A stretch of 64,000 bases of DNA, taken from the NCBI GenBank assembly GCA_002914845.1, contig JXTC01000684.1, positions 10,534-74,533 on the forward strand, read 5' to 3'. How positions within the stretch are numbered: position 1 is the stretch's first letter; every line of letters starts with the position of its first letter. Positions 38,965-52,063 of the stretch are shown in pieces. The translations under genes and the position numbers were made by a program. The notes under the pieces were generated by a model. It made no database searches, had not been told where the DNA came from, and was given only the letters and a program-made list of their open reading frames with translations. This stretch comes from Trema orientale. Lineage: Eukaryota; Streptophyta; Magnoliopsida; Rosales; Cannabaceae.

Positions 38965-39546
38965 ATAAATACATCTAGTCTCTTTCTTTCTCTGGAGACT
39001 CTCTCTGTCGACCCCTCTCTCTACCTCCCACCTATCTAGATTTTCACGCCACTGGAGAGGAAAATCTTTATAATCTCAATTTGCAGTAGGATTTATCTGT
39101 TTTTGCTTCTTTTTATTTCTATTTCAATAATCATTTGCATAAAGTTGATGTTACCATTGATTTAAATTTATAGACATTTTATCCAACCTGATTTTAAATC
39201 GGGTTTATGTGGTTTTTTTTTTTTTTTTTTTACATTTAAAACTTTCAAAGTTTAGATTTGAAAGATTTTATCCTATAAAATGTCAATAACTTATTAATCG
39301 GAAGAACCAACTCTAATAATAGAGAATGATTTTAAAAGAATGAAAAATTATTTCTCATAGAGTTCTACCTGTAGTCCTCGTTGAATTTGATTTGTGTTTT
39401 TTCTCTGATCATAATACTAGAATACAATGGTCTTATTGGCTACTTGTCTGTTATTATAGGTGCTTTATAATTCCAGTTTTACATCGGATTGGTTATAATT
39501 GTAATGCACTTATTCATTAATAAATATATTTCCTTTTGATAAAAAA
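38965..39546 (+). mobile_element. Retroposed polyA segment (LINE 3' end or processed retrocopy)
   Basis: About 580 bp ending in TTAATAAATATATTTCC, then TTTTGAT and a run of A. It is flanked by AAATACATTA at 38955-38964 and 39547-39556, a 10-bp duplication with the right copy directly behind the A-run. That is the signature of target-primed insertion. The tail, with AATAAA and 'TTTTGATAAAA', is typical of plant L1 3' ends. No reverse transcriptase is present, so it is a 5'-truncated LINE or a retrocopy of an untranslated region. Confidence 0.55.
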
Positions 39547-39556
39547 AAATACATTA

Positions 39557-40787
39557 GTATTTTTTGAAGTCAATTCAAGTATTAATGCTCACTTGATATT
39601 TATAATATATATGTATATGTATTTCTTTTCTTTAATTTGCTATGTCTTGTTCCCTAAATTTCAAGATATTCTTCGAACTAATAGATTGTATTGAGATATC
39701 GGTAAGCCTAAAAACTTCCCCTCTAGGAACTGTACATGAAATGTAGAAGAATGGGGCCTATATGGAACATAAAATGCATTTTAATAATGAGTACGATTTC
39801 AATTCAAAATTTAATTTAGAAAAGGAAGAGGAAAGAGGAGCAATATATATAGTATCTAGGCTACTTATTTGTACTATTCCCAAATTTTAGCCACCATCTA
39901 ATCAGGTGGCATTTTAATTTTTCATTTTGAACATTGGTTACAGATAAAATATGCACATATATAACTAACTCAAATGATTGCTTACAACTAAGTAGAACTA
40001 ATTAACTACAACATATATAACAAATTTTATCCTTAAAACAAAAACATACGTTGTTACGTCAATTAATGGCCAAGATTTATAAACAATTACTTGATAGTAG
40101 TGTTATTGTTTGTGGTGCTTATTACTTAGTTGTCACAATCCTTAATGGCCAAGATTCTAAATGTAATTCAAAAAGGAAAAAGAAAAAAATTGCTTTGTTT
40201 CAATTTTTAGTTGTTTGGTAATTTTTTTATTATTTTCAAAGTTATTTGGGAATAATTTCTAATTTAAAACATTTGAGTTTGTTCTCGCCAATTAAAACTT
40301 TTTCGCTAAATTAGATATTTCGGGGTAAAATTGAAATATATATTGTGCAATCCCAAAGCCGCCTAAAGTGTAGTTTCCAAGAATGTAGGAATTAAAAATA
40401 AAAAATAAACCAAAAAACTATAGATCGAGCATATATTTGTAAAGATCCTTCTTTATATATATTTAATTTCAGAACTAGGATTTCATTTATTTTTGCTATG
40501 TTTATACGGATGGTTATCCTTTGCTTGCAGTAAGTAACATGAAACAAACATACCTCTCGAGAGTTTTTTCACTATTTACTTTCTCAATTCTTCGTCTTCA
40601 TGTGAATTGACTGTGTTTTAGTTTTCTCTCACGCACTCTCCCTCTAGCAAATATACATATGAAGCTCATAACTATTTCTTTATGTCTTTGCGGAGTAACT
40701 GTTAAAGAGAAGAAAAAAAAATCGGAATTGGCATCATTTTCCAAAACCGTGTATGATTCAGTTTCTCGATAAATTTCAGATTAATTG
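39557..40787. other. AT-rich intergenic DNA, no gene seen
   Basis: No protein, RNA gene or repeat with clear ends was recognised in this stretch. Confidence 0.45.
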
Positions 40788-43700
40788 TGTCACGATTGGA
40801 AATCCAAGACCGTGATTTTTAATAATTTTATATGAAAATAGTGATAAACAGTGATGTTCAAAAATTTTAGGAAATTAAATACTTGAAACTTTCATTTTTA
40901 GTCCTTAAAAGTAACCAAATTTCAGAATCATGAAACTTTCCCTTAGTTTTAACTTCCTAAGAAAAATCTTCATTTAAAGTTTAGAAAAAATTCTAATTAA
41001 TTAGTTTAGAAACTTTTATTGAATCATGAATTTTAGTGAACGAGTAAAATTAAAAACATTAGGTCTAAAGTCCAAATAATTTACATAAAATTATTTGTAT
41101 TTCTAAGTACTCAATTTAATAACAAAATTATCCTCATACATCTACTTAGTAAATACACTAATATTGGCTAAATAATTTTGATATAGAAAAGGAAGATGAT
41201 ACGGAGTAGGAACCAGCCAATGAAGAGGAATGGAACTGCAAGCATATACTATAGGTAAATTGACCTAATACTTAAGACAAATCATGCATGCATGCAAATA
41301 TAGAATTCACATGATCATATCATGAACGCAGCGGAAAAAAAGCGGATTTAGGTTTTTATATGAAAACAGTTTTCATAACCACAGAACATGCATACATCAT
41401 ATATAAGATCATATATAACATAAATCAAATCTAGATACATAAACCCTAGAGATGAGATTAGAGTTTACCTCTTGTAGCATGCTCCTCCTTGATCTCCTTG
41501 TTGATCGTGATCAAACCTCCAACCCTAGATCTTCTTGTCTATACTCTTGCTCTTAGTTGATGAGGCGAGTGAACACCAAATTGAATCCTTCATTGGAGAA
41601 CGATCAAGAACACTTTCTTGATCTTTTAGAATTCCGGGACTTAATATGGAACTTTGAGATTGTAAGAAACTTTTTCCCTCCTCTCCTCTCAGCCTTGGCC
41701 GATTTTTCTCTCTCTCTCCCTGTGTCTATGCGTGTAGCACTTCTAGAATTATTGTGCAGTTTTTTTTCCCCCCTCATATATCTTATATATATGGGGCCCA
41801 AAACTGCTAACCCTAGTCCAACTAGCATTGCGCTTGTTCTCCAATTTGGGCTTTAGGTGTATTTTTATAAATATGTCCAACTCATGAAACTTATTTATAA
41901 AAATACCAACTTCTGTGTAAAATCATTATTTTACATAGTTTCATGAAATTAATTTCACGAATACCACCAATCAATTAATGAGCTTTATTGAATTAGATAA
42001 GGGACCTAATGGATCTAAATAATCTAAGCTCTAATAGTATAATAAATACATAATAACTCTTATTATGCTATTTATATAAATACTATTAATAAAGGGGACA
42101 TTCTACTAAAGGCCCAATACTGCACTCTTAGATTAGATTTCATGCCTTTTATAGATATTTAATCAACTAACCTTGATTAAACGATCCATCTAGCATATTC
42201 TATACCACATATAGAATCCCTATACAATACCGTAGTTGGAAAGGTGAAATTACCGTAATACCCCGCCAACACATATTTATCTTTAAGTTACCATCCTTCT
42301 ATCAAAGAATAATGTTGTCAATTATTTTATTCTCAATGGCCATATAGATAAAATTATCAACCAATTCACAAAGTGAATACTAAGATCTTAGATTTAATTA
42401 CTCCACGAGTCTTGAAAGAACCTAAAGTAGCATTAATGTATAATATCCTTAAACTATTTAGAGTTCTCATCAATTCATAAACTATAACCTCCAATATGCT
42501 AGAGTTTGCCTCTAATTTTACTGAGGCTAATCTTTTAACAAATCAAAAGGCTAAAATCCATGAAAGCAAGTCCAATCAAACATCAAGAATTAAGATCCAC
42601 ATGCTAAGAGCTAGTTTGTAGTAATATAAGAATTGAGTTACGGCACTCCAATTCTTTATATTACCTGGTCCTGTTCAATACACATAACTTATTTATGTTG
42701 TACTAGTGTTTCTATCAGAAGTCAGACACTTTAATAATTTGAGACACATAATTCCCGTTGAGATAGACAAACACTACAATCTTTAGCAAATAAAGTATTC
42801 CATCTTTATTTACAGATTGTGAACTAATTCATTTAGACTTAGATAAAGAAACAAGTCTCCCCATAATTAATACTTAATCATGTTTGTTTCTTTATACACA
42901 AATAAATTCATAAAATCTTTTTCAGATAAATAAACTATTCAACTAAGACAGTCTAATCTAGCAAATATCATAATTGCACATAAGAGAAAGTTGTTCATAA
43001 TAAAAGGGTAAAATTAGAAATCTGCTTTTTAGGGCAAATATCCTAACATATACCAAGCATATTTGTCAAGCCACTAGAATAATTACCGCAAAATAAATCA
43101 ACACTTAAAAGTGGGAGGAAGTAGGGGGTGAGTATGTGAATGCTCAGTAAAAATTCAATTACAAATTTTTAATCAATATAAATACTTACTTTTAAGGTCC
43201 TGTATGGTCAGTAAAATACTCAAACAGTTTTACTGAAGTCCAAATAAAAATTATCGTCCAAAGGTTTAAATCTTCCAAAACCTTATAAAACACTATCTCA
43301 AAATAGAAATCATTTTCCAAAAGTTCAAATATTCCAAATCATTGTAAATATTAGTATCAAAACAAATTTATTATTCAAAGGTTCAAACATTCCAAATCAT
43401 TGTAAAACATCACATCAAATCCAATATTTATCTATTCAAGTCTTCACAAGTGTATTGAATACCACCTAATTCCGTAATATCTAATGTATATAATATACGT
43501 GAGTTCTAGCCAGCTATGTGATGACTGTGAGTTTTATTACAGTCATCTGTTTGATAACCGTAAGTTTTCTTTTTATTATTATTTTTTTTATATTCCAGTG
43601 TTTTCTTAAAACACTGTGATTCTAGTGTTCTTTTGGAAACACCGTGACTCCGTCGGCGTAGCGTGAGATATATACACAATGTAATGCTATATGAATGACA

Positions 43701-44880
43701 TGAATCAGAATATGTACCATTTTCCACAAATTCTCAAACAGACTATGCAGTTTTTTTAATTTAATCCAAGTTCATATCGCAAAACCAATTTTTCATTTTA
43801 TTTATATTTTTCACGAATTTTTGGCAACATAACAGCCATTTCCAGTACATCCCATAAAGTCCAATTCCTACAGAAAATAATTCCAAAACAATATATATGT
43901 GTGGCACGCCAACTAGTGTGACGTGCCTCCCAGGCAGTTTAAATATCGATTTTTCTCGAAATATATGTAAATCATATTTTTACCAAATATGTCATAAAAT
44001 TTCATATTTATTCAAAATATGTAAAAATCAAAATTAAACCAATTTTAATATTAAGTAATTGAATTCCTACTTCAATCGAGTGACTAGATAATACTACGAT
44101 GCTATTGAGAACGTTTGACGTTATTTGGCAGTTTTTTGGAGCGTCGGGAGTCGTTTTCGGGCCCTCGATCGTCCGCTTTGAAATAATTTTTTTCCAACAG
44201 AGCCTCGAATGGAGAAACAGACATCTCCACTGAATTCCTAGCACCCAAATTAGCTAGGTTAGATATATAACTTGATTAATTTGGGCTCAGGCTAAACCCA
44301 GGTCCACTGCATGCAAAATGAGGTAAATCTGAGTCGTCAGATTTCGATTTTCGTGCTCATCACTAAACATAGTTAATATATATATATATTAAAATTCTTG
44401 TTTTCACGAGTACATCACAAATATGAGGTTTATCTTATGATCTAACGACCAGATTGAAAAATTTTGATACAAAATTAAAATAACTCGAAATTATTCAAAA
44501 ATGACAAAATTCAATCCGGACAAAGTTGAGTTGAGATATATAAGTTGAGATATATATACCATTATGATCTTCGTATCGAGACGAATTTGGAAAGCCCAAG
44601 TTTGCAGCTTGAAATCGCCAGTAACAGAGCTAGAATTGAAATCTTCTCGCCTGCGCTTTTCGCACTTTTTCGGCAAAATGGCGGTCCGACAGTTTGGGGG
44701 TGGCAAGCTGATCTGGGCAGTTGGCATTGGTCACCGGTGGCCGGAGGAGCTGGCGCGGTGGATGAGGGGGTCTGCATTTGTTCAGCTGAGAGAGAAAACG
44801 AGAGGTCTGGTGAGGGAGAGAGAGAAAGAAAAAGAAGAAAGAAAGAAAGAGTTTTTTAATTTTAAAAAAATTGTGGGACC
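40788..44880 (-). mobile_element. 2.3-kb LTR-like repeat, copy B, interrupted
   Basis: Begins TGTCACGATTGGAAATCC on the + strand and is collinear with copy A (20976-23350) on both sides of a 1.8-kb insertion (41250-43048). Without the insertion it measures about 2.3 kb. It ends in GA-rich sequence. Orientation is minus, judged by the reversed GTGACA end. Probable solo LTR of a gypsy element; no coding parts. Related but less similar sequence may continue to about 45300. Confidence 0.55.
41250..43048 (-). mobile_element. Insertion in copy B, probable copia-type solo LTR
   Basis: Read on the minus strand it starts TGTTAGGATATTTGCCCTA, a common plant copia LTR start. TATAC lies on both sides (41245-41249 and 43049-43053), a 5-bp duplication as copia elements make. 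The segment is absent from copy A. No gag or pol was found, so a solo LTR is likely. The far end does not show the expected CA, so the left boundary is less certain. Confidence 0.5.
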
Positions 44881-46981
44881 ACCACTAAAGAAATTATTAT
44901 ATTGAAATAAAATGGGTGGGGTTTCATAGATTAGATCTAGATTACGTTAGAAGAGTCCCAAAACATTTTTCCTTCGAAAAAAATAAAAATCAAGTTCAAC
45001 AAGGACACGCATGAGGATTCAGTATTCTCATCAAGGTGAAGACTTTTTAGTCGAGGAGTCTAGAAGTGTCAATAAATGTTTCTGGTTAAGGAGTCTGAGA
45101 TTTCAAAGATAAGAAACTAATTTATTCATTAGGGTAAGGCTTTTCACGATAAACGAGTTATGGAAGTGAAAAAATGACTTTTAAAATGTTTTTAGATCAG
45201 TCTTATGGTTTTATAGAAAATCAAGTATCGAATAAGGTTTCCCAAATTTATAGCCAACATCAAGACAATCATGGCCACCTATATTGTTATGACAAACTGG
45301 AGTCATGAAATTGTGTTTACATTAATTAAACGTCAAAAGAATGCTACCTAAGCATATTATGCATGGCCTAATCCATTAGACTAATGAGAATAAGACATGA
45401 ATTTAGTTAAGATGTGAATATCTCATCACATTCCTTATTTGGTTCAAATGTGAACGCGTTATATTTGAATGTGCACATTCAATACAGAAATATTACCTCA
45501 TTTATTAAGGGAATGTTTTTTATTAATTGTAGAATAAAAAAATATCCTTATGAATAACTGACGCACATTTTCTCTCAGAGAAAAATATGCAAGATTAGTG
45601 AGAACAAATTATATCTATCTTCCTCCTCTCTCTTCTTCCTAGTCTTCCAAATAGTGATGAGGCTCGTAAATTGTGGATTCTTTATAGTTATTCTAGTAAA
45701 CATTGTATAATAACTACACTATTATAAACATAGAAGATGACATTCAATCTGGAGTACGTGAAATACTATGGTGAATACTAGACTGGTGCCCACTTGGAGA
45801 TCTGACCAAGCACCGCCGTACGCTTCTGCACGCAAGATTAAGGTGTATTTTCCTTTCAGATCATAATTGAAAGATCTATACGCAATAAAAATTATAATTT
45901 TATTGTAAATTTGGGTTCTTTAAATTTAATTCATATTAATTTTTAGTTGATCTTTAAATATGATTAAATCATAATTTAATATTTCTCTAGCTCTATATTC
46001 AACTTTGTCCAAAATTTTCTATATAAACGAAATCTGGGATAAATTTGCTTTCAAACTTTTCTATATTTGGTTTTTGGTTTAAAAGATTTTCTTATATATA
46101 TACATATATATAATATATACACACTAAGTTATTAAAAACCCGGGATAGCTAAAAATTGTATTGTTGTTAACTATATATTAACTGATTGAAGCTAGGACGT
46201 ACACTTTCGGTTATATATTTGTATCCTTTGTTTTGAAAGCTAAATCCTTTAGGATCATAGGTTCATTGACAACGAGTACAACCCCTAAAGCTTGTACATG
46301 GTAGGAATTTACACTTTAGCAATAATGAAATCAAGCTGGAAATTGCTGTCGGAATCCATTGGAGTGTTCAAGAGAACTACATGTTACAAGACTTTGAAAT
46401 CGATCAAGACTAAAGGGAGTTTTAGTTTGATCAAAATACCATTCGAGTGCAATTGTATTATTCTTAGTTTATTTAACTAAATTGGATTGGGTCCCGACGT
46501 ATGTGAACGTAATACAAATTTTCTATAATGATAATTCCCTAGCTAGTATATAAATCTATATACTGCAAATGACGTAAAATGGCTAGTATATGGACGTATC
46601 TAATAATAAATATTTGTCAACTCAAATATATAGTATCTCAATATTTTTTTTTTTAAGAGCAAAACGAAACCTAATGAAGGGGTATCGAGGGCACCATCTG
46701 ATACTAAATATCTAACAATAAATATTTGTCAACTTGAGCGTCCATTCCTCGCCCAACAACCACTAGGAAAAAGATAATATGGGTCATTAAAACCAAGGCA
46801 TAATGCCAAGAGAAAAGGAAAAGAAAAAATATTAAATTGAAATTGGCAAAATTCTAACCCATAATATGACCCTTTAAAACCTACTAGACAAGAACTTCTA
46901 TGGGCAAAATTCTATGTAGGAGAAAGAGGAGTGCATGATTGCATGTTAGTATCTTAATTAGTATACGTTTATATATATATA
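44881..46981. other. Intergenic DNA with possible LTR scraps
   Basis: No gene was seen. About 45770-45860 (GACTGGTGCCCACTTGG, then AAGCACCGCCGTACGC) has the style of the R/U5 end of plant LTRs. Nothing else was recognised. Confidence 0.35.
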
Positions 46982-47236
46982 GGATACCAATTTAGTAGGT
47001 TTTTTGTTTTTTTCCATATCTATGGGTATTATTTTGTCCAATTAAAATTATCAAGTACGACTTTTCATAGTAAATCATGCACGTCCAATTATTATTTTGT
47101 CCAATAATATCATGTGTTTATTGTTTTTTTTTTTTTTAAACTACTCAAATCATAATAACAGTTAGATAATGATCTAATAGCTTAAAAAATACATATATAT
47201 ATATAGGTAAAAAAAATACCTACTAGATTATGACCC
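46982..47236. mobile_element. MITE, family A copy 4
   Basis: Begins GGATACCAATTTAGTAGG and ends CCTACTAGATTATGACCC, in (TA)n. The interior CTACTCAAATCATAATAAC matches the family. Confidence 0.75.
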
Positions 47237-47246
47237 GTATATATAT

Positions 47247-47625
47247 ATACTAGTCGTTATACCGTGCTTTACGCGAGTTGACATTAATATTGCATACAAT
47301 AAGCCAAATTTATAATTAGATTCAATGTATTATAATATTAAAGAACATATTTATCATTATAATATTAAAGAACATATTTATCTCTACACTTATTTTGATG
47401 AGTCGAATGTAGCACAACTATTTATTCGATGAACTAAATTTAATATAAGATATCATTAATATTAAATTAAATATAATATTATATAAAATATTAAAGAATG
47501 TATTTATCTCTACATTTATTTTGATGAGACAAATGTTGTACAACTATTTGTTCGATGAACTAAATTTATAATAAAGAATCATTAATATTAAATTAAATAT
47601 AATATTATACAATATATATATATAT
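47247..47625. repeat. Tandem 127-bp duplication, possible Helitron end
   Basis: A unit starting ATTAAAGAACATATTTATC is repeated once at a 127-bp offset (47363 and 47490), preceded by a 27-bp duplication near 47331. The left border ACTAGTCGTTATACCGTGCT followed by TTACGCG resembles 5' ends of plant Helitrons, but no CTRR end with hairpin was identified. Confidence 0.45.
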
Positions 47626-48056
47626 ATTACAACCAATCATAGCCTAAAAATATAATAATAGAACCAATCATATCATGAAAAAATAATAGTTAAATTAGGA
47701 ATTTTCTAAAAAAATTTAAAAGTAGAATATTAATCAAAGAAGCTATCACATATTTTTCACTTTCTCTCTGTTTCAGGTTTAATATATATATATATATATG
47801 ATTTCGTATGGTGCGTTCTGGGATTTTACTTTTGGGCTAGCGATTACTTTCTTTACTTTTATTGAGACCTAATTTGTGTACTCTTTTTTTCTTTCTTTCA
47901 ATAAAATTGTATTAATTAGACAGTGTCGAGCATAGAATGATTTGGTTAGAGGAGGTACCAAGTTACTGGGATCGACTTTTTTAAACTTTCTGTACTAGTT
48001 TGATATGTTTCTCCTCTTTGATCAACCATTGTCCAAATATATATATATATATTTAA

Positions 48057-48283
48057 GGCACTATTTTAGTAGGTTTTTTTTACACTTATTTATAGGTTTT
48101 TTTTTTACCCCATTAAAATTTATCATTTACATCTTTTCAGAATAAAAAGTAGAGAAAAAAAGAGCATTAAATAATGTGCACGTCTTTCCGACTACTCAAA
48201 TTATAATAGTCGTTAAACAATGATTCTACGGCTAAACAAAAACCTATAGATAGGAAAAAAAAATTCCCATTAGACTGGAAACC
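48057..48283. mobile_element. MITE, family A copy 5
   Basis: Begins GGCACTATTTTAGTAGG and ends CATTAGACTGGAAACC, inserted in (TA)n; shares the family interior. Confidence 0.75.
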
Positions 48284-48884
48284 ATATATATATATATATA
48301 TGAGATCAGATGATTCTTAATTAGATATTATTCTTTTTTATGCCTTTTTTCAATGCATGGAGAATTTAATGCATATGTCCATTATCTATAACTAGTTATT
48401 GCATTTTCTAAAACTTTTCCTCATTTTGAAAGTTTGATGTCTCGTAATGTTTCGTTTGACATTTAATGCAAAGGACAAAAATCAAAAAGCCTAATTAACA
48501 GCAAATTGGTTCCTGGAATAATCGACTAAGACTCCGTTATTGGAGTGATTGAGACACAATCATGACACAGACTAGCTAGCTAGCTAGCTAGTTAGTCCTA
48601 TATGTAAAAATCCTTGTGCTTAATGACAGATACATATACTTTTAACCAGATATTGTCATAAGTGGAAGACCAATTTTTGGTAGTTGCGGTCTTTTAAGGG
48701 AACCTCATCAAAGAGTTTTTCTTTTCGGCGAAAGTGACTTGAGAAACGACCAATAAAATTTTTCAATGTTTTTTTATTAGTAGTAACTATAGTGTTTTAC
48801 TTTTATTTGTCCTGCCAATTAATTGGAAAACCAAAAAAAAAAAAAATCAGCTTTCGTGATTTTTTAAAAATTAGGAACAATATC
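48284..48884. other. AT-rich intergenic DNA
   Basis: No gene was seen. A short (TAGC)n microsatellite, about five units, lies near 48571-48592. Confidence 0.5.
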
Positions 48885-49790
48885 ACTTTTATATCTTGTA
48901 TTTTGATATTTTGTTTAATTTGTATATTGTATTTTAGTTATTATTAACATTAACCTTTAGATTTAATATTTAGGGCGCGTTTACAGTAGGGGCGCCCCTA
49001 CGTAGGGCCCTGTCTATTCACCGTTGGATGAGAATCTGTATATAAATAGATTCTCCACAGATTCCCGTTATTCTCCACAGATTCCCATCCAACGATAATT
49101 AAGGCATGACTCTACGTAGGGACACCCCTACCGTAGCCATCCCCTAATATTTATTACAAATTTATATACTAACACCAATTTAGAGCAGTTAATTTATCAA
49201 GATAATTTAATAAAGAGAAATTATCATTTTCATGCTTTGTATTTTGACGCTTTGTTCAAATTATACATTATGCTTTGGTTATTATTAGCATTGACCTTTA
49301 GATTTGAAATCTATTACAAATTTATATCCTGACACCAATTTAGAGCCGTTAATTTAGCAAAATGTTTAAAAAAGTGAAAAAAAAATTATATAAAAACTTA
49401 GCCGAGAATAAGTTTATTAAATCATCTTAGTAAATTAACTATTCTAAATTGATGTCAGGGTATAAATTTGTAACAAATTTCAAGTCCAAGGGCCAATATT
49501 GATAATAACTAAAGCAGAAGGTGTAAATCAAACAAAGTGTCAAAATATAATGTATAAACATGATACTATCCCTTTAATAAATTTATTCTCAAATCAATTT
49601 TTATTTGGTTTATAATCTATTTTTTAAACGGCATCTTGGTAAATTGACTACTCTAAATTAGTATTGGAGTATAAATTTGTAACAAATTTTAAATCTAAAG
49701 GTCAATATCGATAATAACCAAACACAAGGTACAATTTGAACATAATGTTAAAATATAAGGTATAAAAATGATATTATCCCTTAAAATTAG
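48885..49790. mobile_element. Double foldback repeat, family F
   Basis: Two + copies (about 48885-49220 including the nested MITE, and 49221-49375) face two inverted copies (about 49430-49580 and 49630-49785) of one AT-rich unit. The unit carries GTATTTTGAnnnTTTGTT, TTATTATTAnCATTnACC, TTTAGATTT, ACAAATTTATA and CACCAATTTAGAG. A single inverted fragment also lies at 7060-7180. No coding capacity. Confidence 0.65.
48973..49144. mobile_element. GC-rich MITE with 9-bp target duplication, nested in family F
   Basis: 172 bp, beginning GGGCGCGTTTACAGTAGGGG; the other end read inward begins GGGGATGGCTACGGTAGGGG. Arms extend to CCTACGTAGGG. It is flanked by perfect TAATATTTA copies at 48964-48972 and 49145-49153. 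The parallel family F unit at 49221-49375 lacks it. A 9-bp duplication fits Mutator type. Only one copy was seen here. Confidence 0.88.
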
Positions 49791-49877
49791 CTTAGCCTGA
49801 GTTTGGAAGACAAATCCCATGCATTGCTTTGAATCATGCACATATTCACATGGAAATAATACCTTTACATACATATA

Positions 49878-50126
49878 GGGAACCAATTAATCCAGTAGGT
49901 TTTTTTTTTTTCCTACCTATTCATGGATATTGTTTTGCCCAATTAGAAATTATTATGTAAGTTTTTTCATGATAAAAGGTAAAGAGGAAAAAGTATTAAA
50001 TAATAGGTATTTATTTTTATTATTTTTATTCCAACTACTCAAATTATGGTAGTCATTAGATGATGATCCAATAACTAAAAAAATACCTATCTATAAGTAA
50101 ACAAAATACTTATTGGATTGGGAACC
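49878..50126. mobile_element. MITE, family A copy 6
   Basis: Begins GGGAACCAATTAATCCAGTAG and ends ACTTATTGGATTGGGAACC, with well-kept inverted ends, in (TA)n. Confidence 0.8.
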
Positions 50127-50142
50127 ATATATATATATATAT

Positions 50143-50345
50143 AGAATAATGTTAGACATTTCAATTCTTGTACTAATTTTTTTTTTTATTAACACATATA
50201 GCATGTGAGTTGTCACCACTCGATTGATGTGTTAAAATTTACTAGAAATATATTAAATATTATTAATAATTATGTAATGACAAATTATAACTGCAAATGT
50301 TGGTATCAAAAATTTGATACAATAATTGGGACCCCAAGCACTATA
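50143..50345. mobile_element. MITE-like repeat, family D copy 2
   Basis: Runs from AGAATAATGTTAGACATTTC to ATTGGGACCCCAAGCAC. It contains GTGAGTTGTCACCACTCG and AAAAATTTGATACAATAATT, shared with copies 1 and 3. Confidence 0.55.
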
Positions 50346-50350
50346 TATAT

Positions 50351-50548
50351 AATGCTGGATATTCCAAGAAGTTTACCAACATTTTAATACCGACACATGT
50401 AGCAATTGAATTATCACTATTCAATTAGTGAATGATTTTAAATTTATTTGTAGAAAATTTCAATATATCAATTAAATGATGACAATATACTTGTCATATG
50501 CATTGGCACAAAAATTTTAGCAAAGTTATTGGGACACTAGCGTTATCT
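50351..50548. mobile_element. MITE-like repeat, family D copy 3
   Basis: Runs from AATGCTGGATATTCCAAGAA to ATTGGGACACTAGCGTTATC, directly behind copy 2, so the two stand in tandem. Confidence 0.55.
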
Positions 50549-50606
50549 TATATATATACCTATATGTTCTCTAAGCTTAATTTGGGTGATGCATTTTACT
50601 AGTATA

Positions 50607-50878
50607 TGTTGTTAAAGGTTATATCTCTCGGGTTAGCTGTAACCCATATTTTTAGAGATTTCTTTTAGTACAGCATATGTTGTCCTACTCTTTAGGAAAA
50701 GATCATATTATATTTTTAAATATTTATTTTTTCCAGCTTTGTTGTTTATTCTGTTTCCTTATTTTTAGGGGCTGGTTATCTCTTTATATACTGAGCCCCT
50801 CATTGTATCGAATAATAAGTTGAATGAATAAAATTCCTTTCCTAAGTAGAGTTATTTTTTCCTTCCGGTTTCTCTGCA
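50607..50878 (+). repeat. 5' LTR of copia-2
   Basis: About 272 bp, from TGTTGTTAAAGG to TTTCTCTGCA, two bases before the primer-binding site. Its second half recurs at 52065-52205 because of the N-joined duplication. Confidence 0.75.
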
Positions 50879-52063
50879 TATGGTATCAGAGCAGAGATAT
50901 TTTCGTAAATGGAAAATGCCTGATTCATACAAAAAGGCTCTTACTGGGTTAAGCAAGGACGGTATGAAAGAGGTTTCTACTGAATCCTCTTCGTCTTCGC
51001 TTACAATTAGCCTCACTGCTTCTTTTGATCATTCCTCTCTCCAAATTACTTCTTATAAACTCAATGGTAAGAATTTCTTCCAATGGTCTCACTCGATTCA
51101 GATGGTTATTCATGGCAGAGGCAAAATCTGGTATCTAGATGAAAATGTGAAGAAACCTAATCCAGCAGAGTATCCAGCAGATCTTTCTTACTCTGCTTAG
51201 GATACAAATAATATTTTGGTAATGGCATGGCTGATTAATTCTATGGAGGAGTGCATCGGATCACTTTACTTGGTGCATAATACAGCCAAAGCTATTTGGG
51301 ACAAAGTCAGGTTGGCTTATTCTAATTTAGAAAACTCAGCACAATTGTGTGAGCTTAGAAATCATACTAGAGATCTCAAGCAGGGTACCATGGATGTCCA
51401 TGATTACTATATAGCTCTTCCAAAGATTTGGCAAGAGTTAGATATTTTTGAACCAAGTGATTGGTGTAGAAATTGTGCTGGAAAATATATCAGGTTGGTA
51501 GAAAAGCGGCGTACCTATGATTTCCTTACTGGACTTGACAAAGATCTTGATGAAGTTTAGGGTAGAATACTTGGAATCCGTCCCTCACCACAAATAGAAG
51601 AAGTACTCATTGAAGTCTGTTGAGAAGAGTGTCGGTGGAAGAATATGCTTGGAGATTCTAAGAATACAACCTCAACAGAGATCTCGGCTCTTGTTGCCAG
51701 AAGTCGAGACTTACAGGAAGAAAATTCTAGCAAGCCTAGGCATGCTAAAAAGGGCAATATTTGGTGTGACTTTTACCAAATAACTAATCATACATAGGAG
51801 AATTGTTGGAAACTACATGGACAATCAACCAACCGAGATAAGACAACCTAGAAATTTCAAGAAGGATACTCGTGCATACCAAGCTACAACAGAGACTCAA
51901 GAGCCAAAAACCAATGATCTTTCTAATGATATTAACCTCAATAAGGAGCAACTTGAGCATCTGTACAAACTGCTCGTCCCAGAAAAACTGATCAGCAACT
52001 CTTTAATGGCTCAAAAAGGTAATTTTTTGTCAGCTCTCATTTGCACAAAAAAAGAGTCCTGGA
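50738..52063 (+). repeat. 1.33-kb duplicated LTR-gag segment of copia-2, copy 1
   Basis: Corresponds to 52065-53390 at an offset of 1327 bp, with about two dozen small differences (roughly 2 percent). It ends exactly at a single N (52064). Confidence 0.9.
50881..50892 (+). promoter_or_regulatory. Primer-binding site of copia-2
   Basis: TGGTATCAGAGC, complementary to initiator tRNA-Met, two bases after the LTR. It recurs at 52208-52219 in the second copy of the duplicated part. Confidence 0.88.

Noticed and set aside
41557-41856. 99-codon + strand frame
   Set aside because: Inside the LTR inserted in copy B; no known domain, and LTRs are not expected to code.
44545-44905. Several overlapping frames of 70-113 codons on both strands
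   Set aside because: They lie in the GA-rich end of the LTR-like repeat copy B; low-complexity E/R/K tails, no homology recognised.
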